A stretch of DNA of 64,000 bases from Mixophyes australis (Eukaryota > Chordata > Amphibia > Anura > Limnodynastidae). The stretch covers positions 82,423,418-82,487,417 of the forward strand of contig JAVHZZ010000003.1 of NCBI GenBank assembly GCA_036250195.1, written 5' to 3'. Below, one piece after another: positions 32,660 through 44,034 of this stretch. The stretch's first letter is position 1. Every line of letters starts with the position of its first letter. The position numbers and the translations under genes are program-made. The notes under the pieces were generated by a model. The model was given only the letters and a program-made list of their open reading frames with translations. It had not been told where the DNA came from and made no database searches.

Positions 32660-34416
32660 TGGGCATCTTAGATGTTTACATCCAGAAGGCATAAATGAGA
32701 CTATTGATCTAAATGATATTTAGGTTATTTTTTCATCTTCTACACTAAATTAAATTATATGTGAGGGCTACTATCAGGGATAAGCCCCTCTAACTAATCC
32801 CTAATTAGATATCTTATCATATATTCCAACAGCCATACAATATATCACCTCTATTTTGACAGGAAACCGCTCCTGAACCCCTTTCTCAGTGACAAACCCC
32901 CCTCTGCGCACTTGTGACTTGCAAGCTTATTGTAGGGGAACACACAGGATTCCAGCCCAAATCTCACACTCACCTCTTCCTCTAAGGCTACAGATTTCGC
33001 TGGTCCCTTACCAACACAGACACATGCTTCACACCTCTCAGCAACTGCCACCAGCTAGGAATAAGGCCCGTAGCAAACCTATGACTTAATCACCCAATTG
33101 TGCACACTCTGTGCTCTGGTAGATAAACAGTTAACCCTTCACACATTGGTTTCTAAAGAGTTAATCCAGCCAAGCAATCTGTCCCTTCTAAACAGGCAAT
33201 GAATTTGTTTTAGAGCAATAAGGACAGAACTATTGTTAGATTTAATATACAAAAGTTACAATGCTTACAGATAATAAAAAAACAGTTAGATAAAGATTTG
33301 ACATACAAGTAAAAACAAATGGGATGAAAGTACATAGCATCACTTACATATAATAATCTATGCCTGAGGCAGGCAGAAAAGATGGACAGTCCTTTAATTA
33401 GATTGATTCCCAAGAAGTTAACAACATGCCCCTTCGAAACACAGGTTTTTTAAGCAAAATGAAATTGGACGTTCTTCACAGGGGCGTGGTAATGCTAATA
33501 TGGGGGGCAGGGATGTCCCCTGGGTGTCACTATAGTTTTCTCACAAATATTCTCAAAGTATTGACCTTTGGGTAATTCTTCACAGATATATCACAGAGAC
33601 ATAACTCCCCCTTCAATAAACCGGTCATAATCTCCCGCACATACCAAACATGATGGAATTATGACAATGTGACATACCTTTTTCAAAGATATGTGATTAT
33701 AGCTGTTCCCGGATACTGCCAGTACCTGCCATTAACAAACCTGGTGTGATTTCTGCTCCTCAGTATTGAGTAGCTCCCAGATTTCCCAAAATATGAACTA
33801 TGAAGACATTTTCCTTTGAAGCCCATATTTCTATATACCTGTATAGGCAGTCTTCAAATGCTATATTTGTCTACAAGGATCTCACCTAGATATATGGCTC
33901 TGTCATTTACATTTAGTGGTTTGTTGTGTTTACACTACCTAATGAAAGGAAGTCAATTAGGAAGTGAAATACATGATCAAAACAATGGATGTCTGTGATC
34001 TGCAAATCTTAAGCAGGTCTCCTTAATCTAGTTACCTCCTACTGGGCTAAATGTTTCCTTTTTAAAAAACATTTGGTCAAACATTTATATGAGTTGAAAA
34101 TCAGGTTCATTTAGGTATTAATGCAATGTTTTATTTGGGCCTTGACATTCAATATTCTATTTCATCTTATCAGATTTATGCTCTCATCCTGGCAGCTACT
34201 AATTACGATATGTTATGAATAATTGTAAATATATATTTTGTTAATTCACTTTAATAAACTTTATTGTTAAACTATTGTTAAATTATACTTCATTAAGTTT
34301 TCAACACTAGCGCTGTGTGTTAATATTTTTGTATCTTTTCATATTTTAGCACATAGTAGTACTCCTTTAGCAGCAGCTTCTTGGTGTCTGTTGTTTTTTT
34401 TTCGTATAATTGGACT
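32660..34416. other. Intergenic sequence, no gene recognised
   Basis: 1.75 kb with no recognised gene. The 32850-33620 part has few long frames and could be old LTR-element internal sequence, but I have no motif to support that. Confidence 0.35.
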
Positions 34417-35010
34417 ATGCAATGCCTGAAGAAGGGGTGTCAGCTGACCCAGTCAAGGTTAAATTGGCGACCAAATTTGCAGAGATTGAGGAATTTAGTG
34501 TTTTTCAGTTTTAGTAGGTACTACCGCTATTTTGTGAAAGGCTACTCCCAAATCGTGCAATCTTTACCAAAACTATCCTCCCATGAGGAACCCAGGAGGG
34601 GAAAATAAACCAGTTATGGTTAAACAATACTACCGTTCTTCAGAGCCTTTTGGGGAGAGATGGACGATCACTTTTGAAAACATCAATCAAATGCTCCAGT
34701 ACTGACCTTTGCTGATCAAACTAAGCCTTGCATCCTTCTTGTTGATGACAGCTTTGTGGGCATGGGAGCTGTACTATATTAGGAGTATGGAAAGGGGGTG
34801 TGGCCAGTGGCATATGTCAACCAAAGCCTAAATCTATTAAAGAAAAACTATGCAGTGCACACATTGGAGATCTAGGCTGTGATTTGGCAGTGATGTACAT
34901 GCTGGAAGAGTCCATCTACGGAGAATGTACAGAACACAACCCCATGACTTACATATTAACAAGTGCCAAGTCAGATGCCACAAGCCAGGTTGGCTGCCTG
35001 TCTCCATAGC
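34417..35010 (+). pseudogene. Ty3/gypsy pol relic (RT end to RNase H)
   Basis: Shifted frames spell typical Ty3/gypsy phrases in order: EEGVSADPVK near 34434, SRYYRYFVKGYSQIV (34510-34560), NAPVLTFADQTKP near 34690-34730, a VDDSFVGMGAVLY segment resembling the RNase H start, WPVAYVNQSLN near 34800, and an NPMTYILTSAKSDAT segment near 34940-34985. Each is joined only by frameshifts or stops, so no product is made. No LTRs flank it at detectable range. Confidence 0.85.
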
Positions 35011-35194
35011 AACCAGCCTCAGGTGAGAGGCATTCTGGGAACTTTGAATAAAGTATGTTTATTGAGATTTTTTTAGTTATAACATACAAATAACATATCT
35101 AACATCCAATTTAAATAAACAACTATCCCTGCCTATGTCGCTATAAACATTATACACTGATATCTTGTGGACTTTTAGGCCGATGATACCATCA

Positions 35195-35735
35195 TAGTAT
35201 TTTTATTATTATTTTTTAAAGTTTTATTTTTGAAAGGTCACATGAGCAATAATTTACAACTAACAGTGTGAATACACAATTTGTAATTAACAAACAGAGT
35301 CTACGACCAGCGTAGAAAATAGAATTCAACATGTCAACCATATAGTTATATATGTAAAGAAAGTTTTCCGTACAGAATGGGAGAGAAGAAGAAGAAGGGG
35401 GAAAGAAAAAAAAGCTATAGGGAGAGAGGAGAAGTGGCTAGATCCAATGTGAGGGGTGAACAAAGCTATGAAGGGGGAAGAAACGGTAATAGTTATGTGA
35501 AGGGTGAGCAAGTCTGGAAAAAGGACAACCACGGTTTGGTGAAGGCTCTCGCGGAGTTGTGGATAATACTGGTCATATACTCCATTCGCTGGATCTGCCA
35601 AACTTAACTATGGACTGCAAGGAGGGGGGAGATTGCTGCCGCCAGTTTGCTTCTATTTGGCAAGTAGCTGCCCAGATAATTAGTTTATTCTGATGACGGG
35701 TTGCCGAGGGAGCTCTCAGAGGAAGAAGAAAGACC
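35195..35735 (-). mobile_element. L1-type 3' UTR fragment (tentative)
   Basis: Starts with a T-rich stretch (AAAGTTTTATTTTTGAAAGG) and a purine-rich GGAGAGAAGAAGAAGAAGGG tract, in the same order as the 3' end of the L1 at 41528-42815. Only untranslated sequence is present, so the class is inferred by this likeness. Confidence 0.4.
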
Positions 35736-37020
35736 ATCATAGCATATTTATTGTACTCCAGGTCAAATTTATTGAAGCTGCACAGGGCTGAGAGCTAACC
35801 ATCCACCTGATGATTCCCCAAATCCACCATATCATCCTGATGAGGGTGGATAACATAACTTGATTCATCCCAGTGGTGCCATATCTTATGGTATTTATGG
35901 GAACTTTGCCTAAATAGGGATCAATTATATACATACATTACATTCTCCCCTTAAAAAATTAATCATGGCTACTTTAATATTGTATGCAGATTTTAGCTCT
36001 CAAAGCCCCCGAAAATGATCTACATTCCTGCAGTAGAAGTATTTGTAGTAAGCTTGGTTATATCAGTTCTCCAGTACAAAAAAAAGTTTAGCATAAAAAT
36101 TACCTGCCTTTTCTCTTACTACAGCTCACCTTTTCCAAGCTAACAGCAGTGTGGTTAATGATTGTAGTGGGAAAGAGGAGTGCAATGGTGAACTATTGGA
36201 GCTAGCTGGTAAGGGGGGGGAGATATGGGTTAGTGCAGAGCTGGGTAGCACCACACTGAAGATAAGTACAACTTTGTATTATATCCAATCTTGGAGAACT
36301 CCAGCCACAACAATGGGGCAATTCCACCAACAAATAACACTGAAAATCATTTAGTCCTAAAAAATGAATGCAGATCCAGACAATGTACTATTCCTATATA
36401 TGCATAAAACAGGCTCAACTACAATTTTAATTGTAGTTACTTTCAGCATCACAGCATTTGGTAAATAGAGCTGGGAAAGGGTGTCGCTAAGCATTGGAAA
36501 CAATAGTTGAAATAGTCTCTTTAGAACTTTTATTTAAATCCTGATGGCTTTATAGCTACAGATTGCTTTGGCTAAACACTTGAATCAGAAGAGTGACTGA
36601 CAGGCAATCGCTCCTCACTTAATAGAGTAATTTGTGCATGAGTGTATTATAGCTGCAGTTGTTGTCACTATTAACAGACAACTTGGTAGAAGAAAGGAAG
36701 ATCAAAGATTCTGCATATTTTAATATAGTGATAATAATATTTATTTAAGTAGCACTTTTCTCCCATTAGGACTCAAAGCACTTTACATTTGCAGAATAAA
36801 AACACATGATGCAAAAAAAAAAGCATTAAAGATTACCAGAATACAGAAAAGAGAGCTAAGCACTGCGTAATATGAAAGTAGAGGTGCAATAATGAAATGC
36901 TCGAGTTAAAGAGAGGAGGTCTCTCTGACTGTGTGGCATAGTGAGTTTCTAAAAGGTGGAGCAAAAACAAAAGCTCAGGCTGCATATGAAGTATAGGAGA
37001 TTCTAGGTACTGTTAGTAGT
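35736..37020. other. Intergenic sequence with one L2-like tail
   Basis: At 36729-36830, AATATTTATTTAAGTAGCAC and GACTCAAAGCACTTTACATT resemble a reverse-orientation L2/CR1-group 3' tail. The rest shows nothing recognisable. Confidence 0.45.
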
Positions 37021-37560
37021 TGTGACAGGATGGTCCGCCTATGCTACCCTGTCTGTTGCTGCTGGGAATCGGCTGGGCTTACTTTGCCACCGTTCCCTTT
37101 CGTTATCCCAATTGTGCCCTCTAACTGCAGTAGGAGGGGCTTTCAAAAGCTGCCACAACTGGACTCCTTACCGGCATCCAGAACCGGGTTTCGTCTGGAT
37201 AACTGACTCTGCAAGTGTACCCTGTTACTTGTGTACCTGGGCTGGTACTCCTGACCTCTTCCTAAAGATCAGGGTTATTGTGGATGGATCCTCCCTGGCC
37301 TATCACACTGACCAGAGCTGCTGAGCAGCGGGCAGAGCGGTGGTATTGGATGCTGGGTCCAAACCTCAGAAACAGGCACGAACAGATTAGATTTTGGGTC
37401 TAATCTGTAGGTCACAGGATTTTCAGCATGGAAGACGTCGTTTTCAAGCAGGTCTTTGAAGCAAGTGATGTCTATTTGCAGTCACACTGATTGAAGATAC
37501 CAGTGATCATGTCAGATGGAATTAGAAAAACTATTTTTTAATACATATTTGGACACAGCC
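37021..37560 (+). mobile_element. LTR-like segment, TGTGACAGGATGG start (tentative)
   Basis: GC-richer block starting TGTGACAGGATGGTCCGCC, with CTACCCTGTCTGTTGCTG and TCCTTACCGGCATCCAG. I associate this start with amphibian LTRs, but no partner LTR, primer site or coding part is seen. The 100-codon frame in it has no known domain. Confidence 0.35.
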
Positions 37561-37589
37561 TCAAAGGGTAAGCCAGTCCCCTTGAGGTC

Positions 37590-37746
37590 TGACCTATAGA
37601 TTGTAAGCTTTCGAGCAGGGTTCTCTTACCTCTCTGTCTGTATGTATTACCCAGTATTGTCTCATTAATGTTTGTTCCCAATTGTAAAGCGCTACGGAAT
37701 TTGCTGGCGCTATATAAATAAATGTTGATGATGATGATGATGATGA
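37590..37746 (+). mobile_element. L2-like LINE/SINE 3' tail
   Basis: Contains ATAGATTGTAAGCTTTCGAG, CCCAATTGTAAAGCGC and GCTGGCGCTATATAAATAAA, ending in a GATGATGATGATGATG run. The same tail lies reversed at 21865-22185 and 40050-40105. It is the 3' recognition end of L2-group elements. Confidence 0.8.
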
Positions 37747-37947
37747 TATTGTTAGAATCAGGATGCAATTTGTTTATCCAAACATGGATTTACATGCAAT
37801 GCAAAGCTAACAATATTTATACTTATCTGTGATTTCCTGCATCTTGTGCTGTGTACAATGTTCAGACAGGATCTAACACTCTGACAAAAGACCACACAGT
37901 AACGACCCCCTGCCGGGCCTTCTGCCAGAGCAGGCATTTGACACTTC

Positions 37948-38121
37948 GGGCTAGATTTACTAAACTGCGGGTTTGAAAAAGTGGAGATGTTGCCTATAGC
38001 AACCAATCAGATTCTAGCTGTCATTTATTTAGTACATTCTACAAAATGACAGCTAGAATCTGATTGGTTGCTATAGGCAACATCAACACTTTTTCAAACC
38101 CACAGTTTAGTAAATATACCC
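37948..38121. mobile_element. Palindromic MITE, TTTACTAA family
   Basis: Almost perfect palindrome: GGGCTAGATTTACTAAACTG, GTTTGAAAAAGTGG, CAACCAATCAGATTCTAGCT and their complements, ending TTTAGTAAATATACCC. Same family as 6392-6566. The flanking trinucleotides (TTC, ATT) do not match. Confidence 0.8.
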
Positions 38122-38759
38122 ATTCATCTCCAAAGACTTAGCATTTTCTGCTATCAAACTCCCTCCCCACATATGCCTAATTGAAGATTTCCTCTAGCAA
38201 CCTTAAAACAAAAAACTAATTTTCTCCCCTGGTCTCAGAAATAAAGATATTTCCTTTCCCAAAATATACACAATATCAAAAATAAGTGCATTTGCAATTA
38301 TATAAATAAGCGCCCTGCGCTATTTCCTTTAAATAAATTTATACCATAAGTTAAGTATAAGTGATCCAGTCACAGTAGTCCTACTGCCAATTGAACTGAG
38401 TGAGTGGGAATATAGGGAATCAGAAGCTGCTTCATGTATCTAGTACTTTCATTACGTAGGGCTTTGAGTGTCAATGAGCCAATCTTGAACTAGTTTCGCT
38501 ACCTTCAGGTTCTAAACGTATAGCACTTGGTGGCCCATCTTCCAGCAGGATGGCTTTTCCTTTTGTAGTGTGTTGGAGGAATTAAACTATTTTCAAATCT
38601 TCGACTTGGCTGTTGTGCCGTGCAAGAAAAACCTTCAAGACTGCGGACTGCTCTAAAGATTACATGTTTGTGGCAAATAAAGATGATTAAATATATATTT
38701 ATCACATATACTTAACATCCTTCGTAATAACCTACAAACACACAAGAAGACTATATCTC
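38122..38759. other. Intergenic sequence with a GCGAAAC motif
   Basis: On the minus strand at 38509-38490 the string CCTGAAGGTAGCGAAACTAG occurs. It resembles the conserved CTGA..GCGAAAC arrangement seen at 8932-8976 and 61904-61875. Otherwise nothing recognised. Confidence 0.3.
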
Positions 38760-38960
38760 TATTTGAATAGACCTCCTTCCTTCTTCCTTCCCCTCTTCTC
38801 TCCCTTACCTTCTTCCCCTCATTCCATTTTTATTTATCTTTATATATTTTTATTATTAATTATGAAAATGGAAAGCTTTTCAATGTATCTTGTTATGTCA
38901 ACACTGATTATATTTCTTTATTTTTTATGAGCTTTCAATAAACATAAGTTGAAACATGGA
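38760..38960 (+). mobile_element. Possible LINE 3' end
   Basis: A pyrimidine tract (CCTTCCTTCTTCCTTCCCC) is followed by AT-rich sequence ending TTTCAATAAACATAAGTTGA, like an L1-type 3' UTR with its poly(A) signal. No coding part is present. Confidence 0.3.
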
Positions 38961-41527
38961 AGAAAAAAATACCTCAGGAGCATGGACACTGGGGGAACTT
39001 TAATTTAGCTCTAGAATAGGCCATTCAGGGTAATGTTCATCAATCCTCCATTTATTATGATTGTCAAAATGAATTTATAAGTTTGGGTCTTGAGTGTGTG
39101 GCAAGAGATCACCACGTCTTTGTGGTTTTCTTAATCTGTGTAGCACTTTGGAGTTTGGGCACCCAGACTGCCAAACTCCTCCCCTTCCCAGACTCCTTTA
39201 AGGTAAGAGATCACTGCAGTTCCAAGTTTTAATGCTCATGTTTTTCCAAATCTAGTACACAGACATGTTGGGCAGCTATGAACAAAAGATGTAGACTTGT
39301 GGACCAACATTTTCTTTACAACTTCCTGACTGCCTTACATATACTAACAGAGACTGCAATAAGCCTGAACTGCTACTTGTAAATGGGGTGAGAAGGCGGC
39401 GCTAGTTATAGGGTGCTTCTCCCAGGAGCACCAGAGGCAGGCCAGTATCGGTAACCTCCAGTTCCAGTGCTGTGTCTAGAACCCGTGTGTCAGCTAGCAT
39501 TAGATTATTATTACAAGCACTATAATGCTGCTGAAATGCCGGGGCATAATTCAGGTTTCTCCTGTCCGGATTTGCCCCTCCGCCAAATTTAAATATATTT
39601 AAATGATCTCTGTCTGATTTGTCACCTGATGCATTTTTCTTCAGTGTTATGCAAAATGCATGCAACCAAACCTCACATTACCACCAATTTATGTCCAGCT
39701 GCTACAGGCCCAATTCTTGCCCTAAGGATTTGTGTACATGAAGGCTTTGCATCTTTTTGCAGCCTAACATCAAGAAAAAAAAAGTTCAAGAACTAAAATG
39801 TATATCTTTATTTCTGGCCTCTGTAACTGCATCAGACTGTGCATCTCTGTACTACAGATAAGTAGTTGGTTAACATTAAAATAAAATACAATCTTCTATG
39901 CATTATGATACAGCTATGTTTTGGAAAAAAAGTATTTCCAAAATTTAAGTGAGACTCTTATCTATCCTGTTTAAAGCAGTAGTCCCATAAAAAAATAGGT
40001 GTGTTTTTTTTAACACAAATCACTGTGACAGGCTATAAGAAGAAACTTCATCATCATCATCATCAACATTTATTTATATAGCGCCAGCAAATTCCGTAGC
40101 GCTTTGAAACTTGGTAATTATCATTTTTTTATTGATTTGTTTCTTCAGGATTGCAATTAATGATTTATAGTTCTGCTCAATTTGCACAGTGTCATGTGAC
40201 TAATATGACAGGCACATGATGTAGTGAGCAGAAAGAATTTGGAACACCTTCTGAGCTCAGCCTGTGCTGTAAAATCGCCCCTCTGTTTCCCACTTCTGCA
40301 GTCACATGACATGCAGAGAGTGTAGAGCAGACAAGTATGGCTGCCAGTCACACACACAAACTCACAAAGAGAGATTTTGACAAGGGGATAATGATTTATA
40401 GGAGAACAAATAAGAACAAATGACTGTCAGATGCATACTTAAAAGGTACTTTACCTGGTATTTAAAGCAAACAAACAACATAGGTCTATGTGGGATTGAT
40501 GCTTTAAGGGCTTGTATGCTATATAACCTGCCCTTGTTGTGCATGGAATGTTTATTCCAATTTGACTACTTCAGGCACATGTTTTTTAGATTTATTTATA
40601 TCTTCAAAGATCACTGCTGTTATGACTCATCAAAGTTGTTGCCACCACTTCCTCCCCCCCCCACACACAAGCACCCTTCTGATCACTTCTACACGTCCCT
40701 CCCCATGCTAGACTTACAAGAGAGCCCTGGCTACTCTGGGTTCTATAAAAAGGCACACTTTGCTGGCCTGATGTGCTTCAATTCTTCCATGGCCGCACTT
40801 TTGCCCTTTCATAAATGATCTTTATTGTTTTGAAATACTATATGTAACATCTAAGTAAGTGTTTGTTTATTACAAGATTGAACTTCTTGCAGCCTTGGAC
40901 AAGGCGCCTAATTTTATATTGTTGTACACAATATTAGACCATAAAATCAATTGCCTGAGAAATTTTTGTTGTTAGCGCTTCATAAAGATGATAGCTAAGA
41001 TATTGGCAGCTGATCTGAAGTCGTCCATGGCTTCATTGCAGATTGAACAATGATTTTCTTACTGAGCGCTAAAGCAGAAAAATAAACTTATTAAAACTCA
41101 AGAACAATCTTATATACTGCAGCCAAATCTGCCTTGGCAGGAACCTAGATGTCTCCCACTCTCTCTATCTTGGACGTAATAATGCACAAAATTTGGTGTT
41201 ATTGTAGTTAAGGTTTATGAATTTGAACTTGCAAGGCTTTCCTTGTTGCAGCATGATAGAATGGAGGAAATTTACAGACATTAACAAACGGCAATACATC
41301 CTATAATAAAGGAGTAATTGTTGTCATGGAACAGTGAAGGTTAATTAGGTAAAGCTGCGAAAAGGTTAATATTAGTTAATTGTCAGGAGGCAACAGCATT
41401 TTATGACTAATAAGGGTAATTAAGAAATTCCACATAGGTGTGTTCTGATGTGAATTATTTGCAAAAACTTAGCTCTCTGCTTCTCTTCTCTGCTTTTCCT
41501 TTGTGGGTCCTTTCCATGATGTCATTA
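38961..41527. other. Intergenic sequence, one short L2-like tail
   Basis: 40050-40105 is a reverse-orientation L2-like tail (TCATCATCATCATCAACATT, ATAGCGCCAGCAAATTCCGT). No gene recognised in the remaining 2.5 kb; the frames at 40157-40818 have no known domains. Confidence 0.5.
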
Positions 41528-42815
41528 TTTTTTTTGTTGAAAGTCTTTTTATTGAGTTTCTCCATTTCAAAACAGATGAGGGAAGGGAGGGACAAGGGGT
41601 AGAGAATGAAAGAAGGGGGGTATGGGGTACACAATCAAATTGTATCCAATGACAATCATTCAAGATACAAACTTGCATAGCTCAAACTGTTAATCAAAGA
41701 AGAAGGGTCTATAAGTCGCTTGCTGGGAAGTTGTATATGGGAGAGAGGGAAGAAGGTGGAATCTAATTGGGGAGGAAAGAGATGGTGAAGGGGGTATTGT
41801 GAGGAGGGGAGGTGTTAGTAGAGCGTAGAGATAGGGGGGTGAGAGAAAAAGTGGTGCCGGAACATATATGGGGGATTGTGTGTGAGCATTGTTCAACAGT
41901 CAATGGTGTAGTGTGAGGTCCAGGGGTTCCAGGTATTGGAAAATTGGATGGGGTGGTTATAAATAATGCTGGTAATGTGTTTTATATTGTGTATTTGCCA
42001 TACCTTGGGAATTAGTGCTTAGATAGTGGGGGGGTCCTTAGGTTTTCAGTTAAGGGAAATGAGACATCTTGTAGTAGGATGTGCTCGATCAATTTTTGTG
42101 CGTGTTTCGGAGTATCCAGGATAGGGTGGGAGATCAGGTGGTAGGAGATGTTGTCTGGAATCATAATTTGAGTTAAGCGTGCGAGCAAGCGCCAGTCTAC
42201 AGTCCAAAAGCTTGTTATTTTGGGACATGTCCACCAGGTGTGAGCCAGAGTGCCTTCCTTTCCACAGTCGCACCAACAGGACATTGAGACATTGGGGTAG
42301 ATGGCTCCTAGTTTCATTGACACAAGGAACCAACGAAACAGGAGTTTGTATGATTTTTCCCTGAGCTGCGTGTAGATGGAGCTCTTGGCTATTGTTTCCC
42401 GGAACAGTCTTCCGGACCAAGGACCTCAACCATGCCTTCCTCCCATTTGTACAATTCTTTGGACAACTGGTCATGTTTAATGAATGACGAATAAAATGTG
42501 GAGATCAAGCCACTGGAGGTGGATCTGCGAAGACAGAAGGCTTCTAGAGTGGTAGGGAGATTAGGGGTTCTTTTTTTTTATTTTGTTGTGGTAGAAGTGG
42601 TGGAACTGTAGGTATGATAGAAAGTGGCTGTGGGTTGCCTAAACCGATCCCAAAGGCCACAGAACCAGAGGAAGAAGTTTGAAGGGACAATGTCGGAAAA
42701 TAATTTAACATTGTGGGTTGTCCAGCATTTAAACGCACCGGGGTCTAATCCGGGAGCAAACTCAGGGTTATTCCACAGAGGGGACATACGGGGTAGATCA
42801 GATGTCAAGTCGAAC
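41528..42815 (-). mobile_element. L1/Tx1-type LINE, 5'-truncated
   Basis: On the minus strand the region 42810-42012 translates, through several frames, to the end of an L1 ORF2. SPLWNNPEFAPGLD (about 42785-42744) is followed by FYHTYSS and then the zinc-knuckle-like end CWCDCGKEGTLAHTWWTCP (about 42277-42221). It continues into a 3' UTR with purine-rich repeats and ends in an A-rich tail (T-run at 41528-41537 on the plus strand). The CWxCG..GT..H.WW.CP pattern is typical of the L1 C terminus. Stops and shifts make it inactive. Confidence 0.8.
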
Positions 42816-42818
42816 CAT

Positions 42819-43137
42819 ACAGTACAGGGAGCATCCTAGTGATGGTCATACAGTGCAGAAAGCATCCCAGTGACAGCCATACAGTGCAGGGAGCATCCTA
42901 GTGATGGTCATACAGTGCAGAAAGCATCCCAGTGACAGCCATACAGTACAGGGAGCATCCTAGTGATGGTCATACAGTGCAGAAAGCATCCCAGTGACAG
43001 CCATACAGTACAGGGAGCATCCTAGTGATGGTCATACAGTGCAGAAAGCATCCCAGTGACAGCCATACAGTGCAGAAAGCATCCCAGTGACAGCCATACA
43101 GAGAATCCTAGTGATCACCATACTGTACAAAGAGCAT
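42819..43137. repeat. 31-bp minisatellite organised as A/B dimers
   Basis: Units start at 42819, 42850, 42881, 42912, 42943, 42974, 43005, 43036 and 43067, exactly 31 bases apart, followed by a degenerate shortened unit from 43098. Two unit types alternate: A has CAGGGAGCATCCTAGTGATGG and B has CAGAAAGCATCCCAGTGACA. The order is A B A B A B A B B then a decayed A, i.e. a 62-bp higher-order repeat. It begins within a few bases of the truncated L1. Confidence 0.95.
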
Positions 43138-43784
43138 ACTCAGGATAAATGTTGGAACTAAGACCTCAGTAACCTAATACTCTATCACTGAAAAGTGATC
43201 AGGCTCACCAGATTTGAAACAGGTCGGCCTGGTGATGTCACTTTATAAGGAAGATAAAGATTGAATGTAGTTGACACCAACGTCATAGTGCAACAGACCT
43301 AACATAATGGTGCTATTATGTCTAACACAAGTTCTTCAGGATGGATTGATTAGTAATACCATACAAGGATACTGCATGATAATTTGGCCTCTAGATGCAT
43401 TGTGCTTTCAATGTAAAGAGATTTCTTCTGTGTGAACAGGGCAAACAAGTATAAGTTGGAACATTCTAAAATGATGATGTTCCAATTATATGTTTATTTG
43501 TGTAAAAAATAGGGTGATCTTTTATGATGAACATAAAACTGATTTCAATCACTGTCTCTGGTGTTACTTTTATAAATATAATAAATAGCAACATTTGGGT
43601 AAGGGCCCGGTAATGCCACTCTTGCCTCCTCGGCCTTCAGCCCTCAGAAGAGGTCTCCACTCTGCTCTATTTTAAGCATTGCATACCCCCCTCACATCTG
43701 GGTCCTGTAGATGGTGCACACACTAACATTTTATCCTCTTTACAATGAAGTCTTGTCAAATCTATCCTACAAAAGTTTAAACCC
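43138..43784. other. Intergenic sequence, nothing recognised
   Basis: No gene or repeat ends seen. Confidence 0.4.
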
Positions 43785-43960
43785 TTAGAGGCAGATTCAA
43801 TTGTTGGTGATGTGCTGGGCAGACATTATGGTAGGAATCTCCACTCATTTTTCTGCGCACCTCTATGGGGCTCTGTGAGATTCCTGCCATAACATCGGCG
43901 TGATGTGTCGCCATGGACATTCTGGAGACATTTCGTGCTGAATTAGAATTACTGATGTTA
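43785..43960 (+). repeat. Interspersed palindromic repeat (CTCATTTTTC family)
   Basis: Third copy of the family at 925-1405: GGCAGATTCAATTGTTGG, TATGGTAGGAATCTCC, CTCATTTTTCTGCGCACC, TCTATGGGG and GGACATTCTGGAGACA in the same order. Useful for defining the uninterrupted structure of the copy at 925-1405. Confidence 0.55.
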
Positions 43961-44034
43961 AAATGCAAAATTTAACATGTGAATTAACTCACTCTTTCTT
44001 ATATTATGCGCAAGTTCATTTACACTTGTTTTAG

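Noticed and set aside
35377..35607. Lys/Glu/Arg-rich plus-strand frame and its complement
   Set aside because: Purine-rich tract of an L1-type 3' UTR; composition explains the frame.
42819..43137. Regular repeats suggesting a CRISPR array
   Set aside because: Units are contiguous with no unique spacers, and the host is a vertebrate; this is a minisatellite.
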